From Enoplosus armatus (Eukaryota > Chordata > Actinopteri > Centrarchiformes > Enoplosidae), in NCBI RefSeq assembly GCF_043641665.1, contig NC_092183.1, forward strand, positions 14,032,001 to 14,096,000: a DNA stretch of 64,000 nt, read 5' to 3'. Of this stretch, positions 25,601 through 37,800 are shown in pieces. Numbering within the stretch: the first letter of the stretch is position 1; each line of letters begins with the position of its first letter. The translations under genes were made by a program, and so were the position numbers. Under the pieces are notes generated by a model that worked only from the letters and a program-made list of their open reading frames with translations, was not told the origin of the DNA and did not search any database.

Positions 25601-27073
25601 GTGACGAGAGAGCTGATGCTTTGGATTCCACAGGGACAGGAAATGCAAAAGAACCAAACTGCCAAAAGGGACGTTTTTTGAAGTGTTGGCAAAGGAGCTG
25701 CAGAAAACTCTTCCCTCATCTGCAGGATACTGTATTGACCTGATGGAAAAACTAAATGAAAGAGGCTGAATGTGTTTCAACCTCTTGTAGAGGCTGAGCT
25801 GACATTTCTACAAGAATGCAGGAGAAATGTCCCCGAGTTGACCTGTGACTTTTCAGAGCTCCCCTGTGGGAGAAAGCAAGAATTTGGGTGTCAAACACGC
25901 TGACCCTCTACAGGTGAGCGGGGATTTAACAGCAGTCTGAAACAATGTTATGCACACACACACACACACACACACACACCACAGGGAATCTATAAGGTGC
26001 CTGCCTTCTTCATAGCACTGACATGATATTTTCAGAGATGATGCTTCACTTTTGACACATTTCTGTGTTTTACTGTGGGAGAGATTGGCCTTCTATATAT
26101 ATCAGCGGCTACATACTGTTTAGCAACAGGGCACACTGGATATATACTTGATGTGTGGGAAGCTGTATGTTTACTGTGTATTTCACACTGATGTTATGAG
26201 TAGTGATGATTAAATTAGCTGTAAGATCATTACGCTGGTCTATGATGACTTTCATGAATCATAATGCAGTTATGACACATTTGGGGGGTTTATGGAGTCA
26301 ACTAGGGTTATTCAAAGTAGTTCGATCAGGGTACTAATATACAGTGGCGTGTTTTTATCTTTTCAACTCACCAACTCATCCAAATTTCGCATGTCACATA
26401 AAACTCTCTTCGGCTGCCAGATGAACGGCTCTGGATCAGGTTCATCTTCATCCTCCACACTCTGACTGCTCTCCTTCCGACTGAAACACCTGCTGGGCGG
26501 GCTCTGCTCAGCTGGCTCTCCAACATCGATCCGTAGGCTCTCCTGGTCCCGGATCTCCTCCTCGATCTCCTCCTCCAGCTGGATCAACATGGGGGCCAAC
26601 ATGCCAAACTTGGACCCACGCCGCGCCACCTCAAGGAGACACAGAACAAAATTCTTCTCGTTGCATCTCTCCACCAAGTCGTTGGTCTCAAACATGAGGA
26701 CGTCCTTGATCCAGAGCTCCTGCCTGCACCAGGTGATGAAATTGGACACGTTATCCCGCGCCAAGAACGAGCCGGGGACGACGTTGCGCGACTGAAAGCC
26801 AACATCTTTGGATGGCACCTTCATGGACTGTGCAGCCTCCGGGTACTCCAGCTGGAAGTCCTGCGCGGCGCGGTTCACGTTGTTGGCGTGCCGACAGAGG
26901 GCACAGCCCGTCCCCAGCCCATCCATAAAGGTGTCCGCAGAGATATCTAGGTCGTACAGGGTGTTCAGCCATTCAGCCAGATCCTCCTTCATGGCGTACA
27001 GGTATTCTTCGCTGGATTTAAAAGGCCGGATACTCTTAGAGGCGGCGGACTGGATGTTGCTCTGATCAGCCAT
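8324..27073 (-). CDS. gas2l1: GAS2-like protein 1 (actin-microtubule crosslinker)
   Basis: Cytoskeletal linker: the CH domain contacts actin, the GAR domain contacts microtubules, and the tail binds EB proteins. Coding exons are 26372..27073, 17792..17899, 13123..13219, 11925..12234 and 8324..10388. All are GT/AG and phase-consistent, totalling 1093 codons. Residues about 20-165 form the CH domain ([18 protein letters not shown] to [14 protein letters not shown]). Residues about 230-300 form the GAR domain ([19 protein letters not shown] to [19 protein letters not shown]). The rest is Ser/Pro/Arg-rich and predicted disordered, with an SRIP (SxIP) motif at about 1014-1017 and a terminal WM as in human GAS2L1. 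It is much longer than human GAS2L1 (681 residues as I recall) because of the tail. The neighbours match 22q12, which favours gas2l1 over gas2l2/3. Confidence 0.94.
10389..11924 (-). other. gas2l1 intron 4
   Basis: Unique intronic DNA with a short GT tract at 11741-11770. No extra exon was recognised. Confidence 0.8.
11925..12234 (-). CDS. gas2l1: gas2l1 coding exon 4 (Ser-rich linker)
   Basis: 310 bp, phase 1 to phase 2. Encodes [20 protein letters not shown] and a Ser/Pro/Arg-rich stretch ending [11 protein letters not shown]. Acceptor CCTCAG, donor GTTAGT. Low sequence conservation is expected here. Confidence 0.88.
12235..13122 (-). other. gas2l1 intron 3
   Basis: Short intron without recognisable features. 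Confidence 0.8.
13123..13219 (-). CDS. gas2l1: gas2l1 coding exon 3 (GAR, second half)
   Basis: Encodes [20 protein letters not shown] then [12 protein letters not shown], the conserved end of the GAR domain. Acceptor CCCTCAG, donor GTGAGG; ends in phase 1. Confidence 0.95.
13291..13348. repeat. compound (TATC)n(TGTC)n microsatellite
   Basis: About seven TATC units, then five TGTC units, then TATC again; a simple tetranucleotide tract inside gas2l1 intron 2. Confidence 0.97.
13652..13692. repeat. (CT)n microsatellite
   Basis: About 20 uninterrupted CT units. Confidence 0.97.
16957..16977. repeat. (TA)n microsatellite
   Basis: About ten TA units. Confidence 0.95.
17007..17448. mobile_element. 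palindromic fold-back (MITE-like) element
   Basis: The two ends are inverted copies: GAAAGGATAATTC at 17007-17019 pairs with GAATTATCCTTTC at 17437-17449. The arms stay similar inward, through TTTTGGCCGTCATT against AATGATGACCAAAAC and TTGCTGAGATCTGG (17107-) against CCCAGATCTCAGCAA (17354-17368). The centre holds three TTAGGG-like units. No protein is encoded. Read as a degenerate palindromic transposon-like repeat in gas2l1 intron 2. Confidence 0.7.
17193..17208. repeat. short TTAGGG-like repeat
   Basis: TTAGGGTTAGGGTTAG, under three units, at the centre of the fold-back element. Too short to call a telomere relic. Confidence 0.6.
17792..17899 (-). CDS. gas2l1: gas2l1 coding exon 2 (GAR, first half)
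   Basis: 36 codons, [20 protein letters not shown] then [16 protein letters not shown]. Phase 0 at both ends; acceptor CCTCAG, donor GTAGGC. Confidence 0.95.
18156..18176. repeat. (GT)n microsatellite
   Basis: About ten GT units in gas2l1 intron 1. Confidence 0.95.
19208..19232. repeat. (TC)n microsatellite
   Basis: Short pyrimidine dinucleotide tract. Confidence 0.9.
25952..25979. repeat. (CA)n microsatellite
   Basis: About 13 CA units, 0.4 kb downstream (in transcript order) of the gas2l1 CH-domain exon. Confidence 0.96.
26372..27073 (-). CDS. gas2l1: gas2l1 coding exon 1 (CH domain)
   Basis: 234 codons from ATG 27073..27071. Starts [20 protein letters not shown] and contains the whole CH domain, including [20 protein letters not shown] and [20 protein letters not shown]. 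An acidic linker ([10 protein letters not shown]) leads into the start of GAR (MRNLDEL). Donor GTGAGT at 26371. Confidence 0.95.
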
Positions 27074-27620
27074 ATTGTCTGATAATGTAGCCTATCAATA
27101 AAGTCTACTTGAGAATTCCCCAATATCTCATTGCACAACTGCGCTCCAAAGCCTCACCCGCGTAAAAATACAGCGAAATAGCCGAGTTGACGCACCCATG
27201 CCGATTTGCATGTGCGGTTTCTTATCGGGGCTCCTTGAAACCAGGCTTTGTGTTGTCACAGGCATATCGGGATGCGGAGTGGCCGTGGCGCATGGATGCG
27301 TTTTCCGGATGTCTCTGCGAAACCCGTTTCCTTTAAAGAGCGCATCGCCGGGTCCCGGAGCGAGAATGAGAGCGGAGCAGTCCGGGACGCCGACACACAC
27401 CCCTGCGACGACCCCGTTAATCCACCCGGTGGCCGGCGGGTCGTCTCGCCCACAAAAATCCACGTGTCACCATGTCTCTCTGAGTGCGTGTGTCTTCTCA
27501 GCTCCTCATCGATGAAATCACGACCGCTGAGCAGCGCCGAGTCCGCAGCTCATCCTCCCCGCAGATAGGCCCGCCTCCCGCGCTGAATATGTTGACCTGC
27601 TGTAGCTTAGACCAGCAGAG
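27074..27620 (-). promoter_or_regulatory. gas2l1 5' flank, CpG-rich
   Basis: The stretch upstream of the gas2l1 ATG is clearly richer in CG dinucleotides (about 27180-27580) than its surroundings, as expected for a CpG-island promoter or 5'UTR. The transcription start cannot be placed. Confidence 0.55.
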
Positions 27621-29416
27621 CGACTCGGTGGCACATCCCATTATGAGGGATCAACGCCCGGCAGAGGAGGAAAACTTAACCCCATGCTCACCAACATACA
27701 CTCTTTCTCAACAGTGACAGAACTACTTTATACACAGCTGGCTTCATCTTTGACGATGCCCTTAATGTTGTATTTGTTGCTCAAATGTTAGTATGAAACA
27801 TCTGCACAGAAACTATTCATTACAGCTGTCAAATCAATGCAGCAGAGTGCAAAGTACAATATTTCCCTCTTGAAATGACGTGTAAAGTATCATAAAATGG
27901 ATCTCAAGCTGCAGCCATATATCTGCCTGGCCTTGACTGAACTCTATGGTGTTGCATTGTTTGCTGTTTTGTCCACTCCGTGAGAAAATGAGAACTATAT
28001 ATTTTTTTAGGACTCTTTTCATTTGGGTCAACACATACGCAGGCTTCTTCATAGTCTCTCGATAATGACGTCTTTGTGTGGTCTCTTTACCAAAGAGCCT
28101 GGAGTGATGAAGACCAATAAAGCTGGCATCTCAGCATCATGAGACACCAGCTCCCATTCCCTTCCCACTGTGTAATCTCACCAGTGACTGAAAGGATATG
28201 ATGAAGAGGAAACTACTGCTATGTTGGTTAAGCTTTAACCGCCTAGTCTGAACCTCTTGTACGTTTTGTAATGAACGTGTGATTGTTGGTTTGCAGGAGG
28301 CACACTGCACGGATCAGAGATGTCACACCTGGTAGGACAGAGCCTGTAAAACCCTGAGACAGCAGGAGATTTGGGATTATAAAGGGAGATAGGGAGCGAT
28401 ATACAGTAGGTGGACAGTGTTATCCAGTCCAGTCAAGCAGGCAGTAAACAGAGCACAATTCAGGAGCACATGATCTACTGTGTGCATGATAGAAAATGTG
28501 TGTCTGTTACATTTGCACAAGATAAGGACAGAGGACTACTTTTGGGGGGCCATTAGATAGTAAGCTAAGTCCACTTTACTCTGGAAAACAGGATTTCTCT
28601 CCATCTACATCATCTAAAAAATATCAAAGATATGAGAATGCAAGACCAACAACGAAGTGACAAAAACAACAGACACACTGGTCTTGATGCTGTTGAGGAC
28701 TGATCGGTTTACAGTTCAACGTAAAAGGTTTGAAAGTTGGGTCAAACTCTGGTGAAAGAGACCTGATTTTCAGGTTTTAATGGTATGTTAAAATTTTGAA
28801 AACATCAGGGAACTTGCTTGGGGCTTTAAAGAGACCGTCTGTGATCTAACTGCAAACCAAAGGGTAGCGTTACCACCAACTTTTGAAGCATGTGATTACA
28901 AACTGAAATGAATCTTAAGGGGCCTCTTAATACAAAGTCAACTAAAGGTTTTAATGTTTTCTGATGCTGTTGAAAACGTGTCAATTATATATGTGGGCTC
29001 TTATTCTGAAAGTTGTTGGGATACACAGAAACCCTTGTTTTTCATCTTAAAGTTCAACTCTTCAATAGTATGTAAATATACCTGGAATTTGCACATTCAA
29101 AAACTTTCCCCCTTTAAGAAGCTTTTAAAAATCGTGGGCTCTCCGCTATTGGAGCGGCTCATGTAGCTGGCTCTCCTTATGTGTGATTGTTTGAATTTAA
29201 GCAAAGCCCACTGCCAAGAAGGAGGGCTTGTTTTCATTTAAAAAGAGGGATGTGTCTGTTTAAGAAAGAGAGAGAGAGAGAAAGAAGGAAAGGAAGGAAG
29301 GGAGGGCATGGAAGAGAGAGAGAGATAGAGAGAGAAAGACAGAGAGAGGGGGAGGGAGAAGGTGGGGGTGGATGAGATCATTTTCTGGGCCTGGATGAAT
29401 CAGCTTTTCTGTCAGT

Positions 29417-29461
<45 letters not shown>

Positions 29462-31481
29462 GAGAGAGAGAGAGGGAGAATTCAGCACTCTATTAATCCA
29501 CACCAACAACTGGCGAATGAGAAGCACTTCAAGATGTCAGCTGGGACAGGCTTTCCCCCGAGGGATAACTTAGAGGGCCTTCAGTTGAAAAAGAAACCCA
29601 CACAGACATGAGCCTTGATTACTGTACCTCGTCAGTAACACACGATTGTGAGGTCAGACCGCTTCTAATGTACAAACCTGTTGGGCTATTCACAATCAAG
29701 AAAAAAGTATTTGATTCTTGGCTTTTACCAGAGGTCAGGATCAGAAACAGCCCAACAGTCCTGGAGCTGGGAAAGATTTTGCATCCAGCTTTAAAACACT
29801 TTCAGAAGGCGTAAACTTGAAAGAAAGCCAGCTGCTATATTCACAAAGACAGAAACACACAGATGTGTTCACTGCCTTTATTTTTAGATTGTTTGCCACA
29901 GCAGAGTGCAAGTTGAAGTGTTCGACTGAAGCAAATTTGGAGACAAACTAACTGCTAAACAGAAAAAACTGCAAAGGACGTCTCACCAAACGACTGTGAG
30001 TGAATCCTACAGGCAGGATCATCCAGTGGAAACCCAATAGGTGCATGAAGAGAAAACATCAAAGAGCTGCAGGATGGTCTTAATAGCCGTATGTTTGCCA
30101 GATGTTAAAAATAAAATGTGCCATGGATTGACATCTGTGATTAATAACAGCGCTTCATTTAACTCAACTGCCTTATAGGGAAGACGGCTCAATGAATTAA
30201 AATGGGAAACTTTGGGGGGAAAAAAAGAGAAAAAGGTTGAAGGTATTTGTGATATCTAAACTTCAGAGGCTCAGAGTTGATTTTGCCTCTGGTTGTAACA
30301 TTTTGTTACAAGCCATTGAAGGCAGAAAATAAGTTACTGCCAGTTTGTTAAGACTGCAACTTAAATCTGAAGGAAATTGAATGAAATCACCCATAAGAAA
30401 AGGATTGAAGTCCTGTGTGCTACTGTTTCATCAAGTCAGTCGCTTCAGTCTTTTGAGTGTTCAAGGAGACAGAGTGTCATTGATGCAAAACACCAGAAAC
30501 CAGGTCCAGCCAGTATCCTCTGAGTCAGAACTGCAGCACCAGAATGTTTCAGTCCAACTTGCGCCACCTATTGGCAAGACAAGGAACAGCAGCTGCCGCT
30601 TAGACCTGCAGATGTGCTCCATCTACCAAATGAATAGAGATACCAAAACAAAAGAGTGGAGCAATATTCTGGGTCTAAAAATGGCAGATAGCCGACGCAC
30701 TCTCAACAAATATTAGTGCTCAGAAGAGCTCTTCAGGAGATGGTAACAGGAATACAGAAAACATATTCCAAGTCCATAACCTTGTGGGTGGCAGTCCAAG
30801 AAATGTGGTGGCACATTTCTTTTATCTAAGCAATGTAATGTGTTCTACAAGGAGAGATGATCAGATCAGAGAGGAATATGGCTTTAACAGAGCTAAATCA
30901 TTATCTGTGGTGGAACAAGTATCCAGCTGACCAAGTCATGTGACAGGGAGGTGACTGCTTTCATCATCTCCACAGACACTGATGACCGCAATGGATGACT
31001 TACGAAACTGTGCAATTCAACATCTACTGTATCTATAAAGTATTTACCGCCTTCAGGACTTTGTGTTTTCTTGCAGCAACACTGAATCACTTTAAATGCA
31101 ATTCAGAGCTTCATATGTCTTACCATGATCAGTTTTATCATTACTACTCTCCTTATACACCCAATAGTGACTCATTTATATTTTGATGGCAACCATAAGT
31201 TGAATTATTTTAAATTCTGTTTTGACTTAGATATTAATTGAAGATGTAACAACCATATTTCCTTTAAAGAACCACCTATCAAATATGACTTCAGCACCAA
31301 CGTAATCACATATGCTGCCATTGGACACAATGGACAAAATCACAACCACTGTACACTCCCAATTCATTTTTAGGGTTAACACAACTTTGCATGAATAAAT
31401 CTGTTATGGCTTTCCCTGTGTGACTTCATTTTGTAAAGTTGAGTAAAATCCTCAAATTCAAAATCATCAAATCAGTAAAAT
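27621..31481. other. intergenic region between gas2l1 and ewsr1
   Basis: Non-coding and AT-rich. Holds the purine tract at 29259-29479. No exon, tRNA or rRNA was recognised. Confidence 0.7.
29259..29479. repeat. GA-rich polypurine tract
   Basis: Imperfect GA/GGA repeats (29259-29375), then a purer (GA)n run (29419-29475) with one GGGA interruption. The two are separated by about 45 bp of ordinary sequence. Confidence 0.9.
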
Positions 31482-31487
31482 TTTATT
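31482..31487 (-). terminator. ewsr1 poly(A) signal candidate
   Basis: AATAAA on the minus strand, about 335 bases after the ewsr1 stop codon; a canonical hexamer at a plausible 3'UTR distance. Confidence 0.6.
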
Positions 31488-31821
31488 TCCCAAATTTGTC
31501 ATCATTACATTTGTCAGTTATGGGAAAGGGGAAGCAATTATGTTAACGAATGAAAAAAAAATAGCATTTTACAATACAACGTCAAACCTAACCTGCATAT
31601 TTAAAAAAAGCAACAACAAAAAATAACAAACATGCAAAATACAAGATGTAGCATAAACATAGGTAAACTAAAAAAAAAAAAAAAAAAATGGAAACAAGTT
31701 GAATGAAACTGCACAGGATGTTTGAAAGCAGTTCTATAACCATCGAACTATGGAATCATAAATTAAAAATTCTTGTCTTAAAAATCAAATTCCACAAGAG
31801 GAACAGTCAAGAAGTTCTCCT

Positions 31822-31858
31822 TCAGTAGGGCCGGTCTCTGCGCTCCTGGCGATGGTCC
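31822..31858 (-). CDS. ewsr1: ewsr1 terminal coding exon (PY-NLS)
   Basis: Encodes [11 protein letters not shown] and TGA (31824..31822). The ending RRDRPY is the FET-family transportin-dependent nuclear localisation signal. Acceptor TTTTTAG. Confidence 0.95.
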
Positions 31859-34800
31859 CTAAAAACAAAAGAGCAAGAGAACAGAAAAGTAGTAAGTGAC
31901 AGATCTCTGTATTCAGTGTCTGGTTTTCACACCAATATTGACAACAGTTCTGGTCACAGGTTTGCATTAATTAGCTTTTTTCAACAGCTTCAAAAATGAT
32001 CATTTATAAATTATGGCCAGCAGGAATTACTCAGTGACAAAAGCATTAAAACATCTTTGGCTGAGGAGTCTTAATCCTACCTCATATCCATCTTGCCACC
32101 TGGTGGGCCCATTCCTCTTCCCCCTCTGCCACCCATGCGGTCCATGGGTGGTCCTCCACGCCCGGCCCCACGGAAACCTCCCCTGTCCATTCCACCACGT
32201 CCCCTGAATCCACCACGATCGCCTCCCCAGCCTCCGCGGAAACCTCCAGGGCCACCTGGACCTCCAGCTCCCGCCGGCCCACCGCGGTCCATGCCTCTGC
32301 CTCCCCGCATTCCCATTCCACCTCTGCCTCGGTCACCTCCAGGGGGAAATGGAGGGCCACCGCCTAACCCTTCTGGTTTGGGGGCTTTGCACTGGTTACA
32401 CTCCATCCTCCAGGCAAAGTTCTGGTTGCCACAACCCCTGAAACAGACAATTAAAATCAATTACAAATGAATCTACAAGATACAAAAAAAAAAAGGCACC
32501 AAAGACGACACTGCGCTGTGACCTAATACATACGGGTTAGGACACTCCCAGTCGCCTGCTCTCTGCTGCATGTTGCCTCCTGTGGGTCCTCCTCTGCCCA
32601 TGCCACGTGGACCACCTCGTGGGCCAAACCCACCACGGTCTCCTCCGCGGCCCATCATACCTGAAAATACAAGGAAATCCCAGCACTTTACTATGACTGT
32701 ACTCCCACCAATTGTTTTGTTAAGCTGTGCCCAGCAACTAGGCTGCAGTTAACTGGAATCTTCCACTGTAGGACAGCTTCAATATGCTGCAGGGTCCAAC
32801 TGTTCCGTCGCAAGAGACTGAGCTGCCAATATTTAAACTTTTTAGACAAGTGGCTTCTTGTGGACAGTGTAGAAAAGTATGAACTTGCCCTTAAATAGCC
32901 GAACACTAACAAACACTGCTGACATTTACCTCCACGCCCCATCATGCCATCTCGCATGGGCATGCCACCTCTCATTCCACCCATCATCGGTTTACGGCGG
33001 GCCATGGATACCTTAAGCCTTCGGCCTTGGAACTCCTTCCCTACAATTAAAAATATAAAAGTATTAGTTGGACAATTTTAACAGATTCATGCAATTCTGT
33101 TCAGGTCTGATGTGCGCAGTCAATAAAACACACCATCGAAATGCTCCACAGCTGCTTTGGCACAGATTGGCTCCTCATAGGACAGGGTGGCATCTCCCTT
33201 GGGCTTCCCTGTGTCCTTGTCTGTGTATATGTTAATGGCAGGCTGGCCCAGTCTGCGGTTAATCTTGACACACAAAGAGAATGAATGTTTAGTTTCCACA
33301 TTCGTTCTGCTTACACCAACATTTAGAGTGTAGTGCCATCCTTACCCTGATTGGGCCGACGTGTTTAAAGAATTCAGCCATCTCCTCCAGGTTAGCCTTC
33401 TCAGTCAACCCTGTGATGTAGATCGTGCTGTTCTCAGAGTCATCCTGCTCTTCAGGACGTCCTACAACAAAATTATAAACAGTAAATATGCAGCAAAAAA
33501 ATCTTTCCTAATTAACATCAAGAAAAGCATTCAGTGTTGTTCTACTCACCCATATCGCGCTCATCGCCGCCCATAGGTCCTGTAGTCCATCAGTCGAGGG
33601 GGACAGAAACAGATTGAGAAAAGTCAGTGTGTGCAACTGAAGTTCAGTGTACAACACCTGAGGAGTACTACAAAAGATAATCCAGACACTCCCTCATAAA
33701 AACATTGTCAGCCATATTAGGAAGTTGAAAATGGCACCTTATGGTACACCACAATTCTCGCAAGTGATATATTGAATTGAAAATAGAACACCTCAGACCC
33801 GTAGGCAAATAATTGTGTTAAAGCCTCTAAGACCAGTAAGAAATCCTCAAAAAACCCAGGAATTCAACTCAAGATATTTGTTAAAGTAGTAACAGACACA
33901 TTTGAGTGGAAATTTGTCATTAACCTGTCAAAAACTCCTTGTCAAACCATAAGCAGAGACTGAATTATACCAAGTACCCCAGAGAAAATGGTCTCAGGCA
34001 TTGAAAAAAATTTCCCAATATTTTCAGATGTGTTCATGTAAATAAATTTTGCATACCACAATGTAAGACACATCAATACTCGAAGCATATTTGCTCAAAA
34101 AGTTTAAGGCTTTGAAAGGACTAACCAGTGTAATACTCGTTAACTTACCACCAGGCTTACTGAAGCCACCTCTGTCTCCAGCGCTGCTATGGGGGAATAA
34201 ATGGAGATATGAAGGCGATTTCCCTTTTACAGCCACTTCCATGGCTCGAGCAAAGTGGCTTGATTGAGGGAGTAATCAAAACATTCCAACTACCGAACAG
34301 AAACTAAAAACTCCCCAAAATTATAAATACACAATCTAATCGAGGGGATTAAGCGTATTAACTATGTGCCATTCCTTAGCTGAGTACAACTTCAGTGACA
34401 GTTTTCAGTAGTGGATACATTTTTGCAAAAAAAATAATAAAAAAAATCAATGTCTAACACATTTTCACTGCCTTTCAAAATGTTACAAAACCCAAACATT
34501 TGTACACAGGTAGAAAGATTTCAGATGCACTGATGGGATGTATTAGTTTTACCCAGAAAGACCAATAACAGTTCTAACAAAAGTTACAGCTGAATCAGAT
34601 GTATAAAAGTGTAAAAATAGACACAATGCATCTGAAATTTCACAAGATGGTCAGGTGATCACATTCACCAGGTAGCAAAACAAATTAACAATTATACATT
34701 GTTGAAGACAAATAAACACTAAATAGAAATGTTTACAGCGTTTACCAGGGTTACTTTAAATGAAAAACAAAGATTTGGTCACTTAATAAACCCATCATGC

Positions 34801-37800
34801 TTATCAACACCACCATCCTCAGTTCTTGAAAAAAGGCAGCCCCCGAATCTTTGTTTAAGCTCCCTCCTGCTGCTTAAGCTGGCGGCTCTGCACTGAGTAC
34901 AGATACTTTTTAGAGAAAAGATGGTTTTAAATGGCTCTCACTGTTACCTGTACGGTATAAATGTGACAAAGCATGTTAAAAAGTGCTCAAAAGAATGTGA
35001 TCAAACATTTGTATTCCAAACCACAAAAACAATTTCAAACATTTCAAAATGACATAATGTGCCCCTCCCCCCAGAACACACAAATATACCTGTGCAAAGC
35101 TAAAATGAAACTATAAAATCATCTATGCTACACCTGAGTCTAAATGTATTTAAGGTTGTATTCCTGTTTATTTGTTTTTATGCATTCTTGTTTACCACTA
35201 CTTGGTAACACTGCAGAGCTCAATTATTGTTTGATTGCTGTATTGTATGAAAATCACTGAAATGCCTAAACTGTTTGTGTTTGCTGCACCAAAAACCAGA
35301 AGAAACAAGTCATGCAGAACTCTGTTATCTTAAAAAAGGTTTACACTGGTGAACCAGTGGTAGGTGAACCTATACACAACAGCTGATGATACTCGTGCCA
35401 TTTCTGAATCAAAACTGATCGTTCATGATTTTGAAAAAGCTCTTTCCCAAAACCAAATGCTAAAAATAAAAAACCTGTCATGCTATCAGGATTTATAGAG
35501 TAGCGCCTCTGTGGTATTTGAGAAACCAAATATGCTTTCAGCAGTTATACCCAATCTCAACCAAAACAATTACACAGTACAACCTCTGTTCACCTCAATA
35601 CCCCTGGCCTCTCTCTTGTTAACCCTTTCAATTCTTTTTGAAAGGGGAGCTGAATGTCAGTTAATCTGATTTGGGGGTTTGTTCAAACCATTTCCAGCTA
35701 CAGAGACTAGTTCAAATGCCCAATTTGCATCAAGAGCAAATTTGAGTTCAATGGGAGGTACCAGAATAAATGTGTTAAGGACCAGCTCAATTCAGTTCCA
35801 ATTTCACTATCATGAGGGATACACATCCACGTAAGACATAAAATACAAAAAGGTCTAATACGCTTGGCCATGTTTTTGTAGCCAGGCTGAGATTAGACTT
35901 GATCACGCTACACCAACATCCATGGACTGAATGTATCAGCACTAAGAAAGTCTCACTTTTAAATATTGTTACAGTGAACAGATATAGTGTGTCTATGTAC
36001 ACAGCCTTAATAAACCCTGTGTTTTCCCATGTCTTGTAACATCACCAGACCTGTTTTCCCCTCTAACTTTGTCAAAAAAGTGACACCAGGAAACTCTGCC
36101 AGTACATGGCTGGCAAATAAAAATAGTGGGTGTGTTCAAAAATTTTGCGTGAAATTTGCTCTCAATGTGTTTTGACCTTAACGCAAGTTAACATGTTTCA
36201 CTGATGAATTTTAGCTTGGATGTATACTGAAGCATTGACCACAAAAACCCATTTAAAAGACTCAACAGCTTCTTTCAATACAATAGATGGCATCAAGGGA
36301 TAAATTCTGATTATCTTTTAGGAACAATGTTGGAGCTACTTGCAAAAATTGACTGGAGAAACTTGAGTGAAATAGTTCCTCATTTTCTTTGTCTCTGTAG
36401 TTGTTGCAATTTATTCAGGTCTTGCAGTACCATTAGCATCTTTGACTCTGCTGTTTCTATGGCGCCATTTTCCCGTTTTGGTATTACTGCTTTTGGCCAA
36501 TCAAATGACAAATGCTTATTGCCAGCGACAGCCTTGCAAAAACCAACCACAAACTGAAGATACCAGTGAATGTATTTGTAAGTAAAAAAAGCAAAAAACT
36601 GAAATATATTGACCCAAATATTGCACTCGAGTATGCAAAAATATGTATTTGAAATGCAACAGAATGTACTGCATGAGGCCAGTGACGATTTATAAATTCC
36701 TTAAAATATCAATGTCATGTTGTATGGTCTTGCAGGACACTAAATTTTAGTTATGACTCCAGGTTTTGTGCAACTTCTAATTGCACTCTTCTTGTAGCAA
36801 TTTTAAGTGTGGCCCCCTACAGGGAATGATGTACCATAGTGAGAACGGATTTAAAAAGGGTGCTGCTGAGATAGTGAGTGTGTTTGAACCTTCCTTAAGG
36901 AAACCCATTATACTTTTTTCATGTATTAAGATATTCTTGAAATATGATTCTACCATCACATTCCCTGACCAATCATGAAATATGCAACTTCTGTTACCCT
37001 AAATCTTTGATACTGGCTTATAATCAAATGATGTTCTAGGTTATAATCTGCTCAACCTAAATGTTTATGCACAGGTCTCTGATCAAAATCAATTTAGATT
37101 AAAAAGGGGACAAACCTTTCCTTACCTTTGGCCAAATGAGAGGCAGGGCTGAGAGAAACTGGAGAATATCCATAATTTTTATAATGTACTAAACCTACCA
37201 GCACGGGCCTTATAATATGTGAAAGTCAGCAATCAATTCTGATAAATTATGAGTATGTGCTATAATGCCCAAGAGAATAAAGTTGCATAAACTGCTGGAT
37301 TATTCCAGCTGTTTGATGGTGACATGTCTTAGCCCTGCCAAGTGGCCACTGCACCTGTAGAGTCAAAATACACGTGAGGTTAAGCGCTAAGGAAAGACAC
37401 TTACCCCATGCCACGGCCCATGCCTCCACGCCCACGATGCATCATTCCACCTCGATCAAAGCCGTCCCTGCCAGGGCCCCTGCTCTCCCCTGCCCCAGGG
37501 TACCTTGCAGAATCAGAGCCAGAGTAACCAGAACCTCCACCCTGGCCATCCTGTCTGTAATTATCTATGAAAGAGGAGTACAAATGCATCAAAACATAGT
37601 CAAAGCATATTTACAGAGACATTAAACTGAAATGAATCAATGAGGACTAGAAAACAGCAGTTAGGCAAGGGTGAAAAGCACAGCTTACTGTAATGGTTGG
37701 ACTGGTTGTAACTGGGTGGTCCACCTTGCTGGCTGTACTGGTTGGCTGAAGCCTGCCCATAAGAACCAGAAGCCTGAGGAGGGTAAGCAGGGGGGGCCTG

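Larger units (their letters stand above)
17900..26371 (-). other. gas2l1 intron 1
   Basis: 8.5-kb first intron with GT (18156-18176), TC (19208-19232) and CA (25952-25979) tracts. Open frames up to 168 codons on both strands have low-complexity or unrecognisable translations, without supporting splice sites. Enhancers may lie here but cannot be identified by eye. Confidence 0.75.

Noticed and set aside
32093..32470. Pro-rich forward open frame opposite ewsr1 exon 14
   Set aside because: It is the antisense shadow of the Gly/Arg-rich RGG3 coding sequence.
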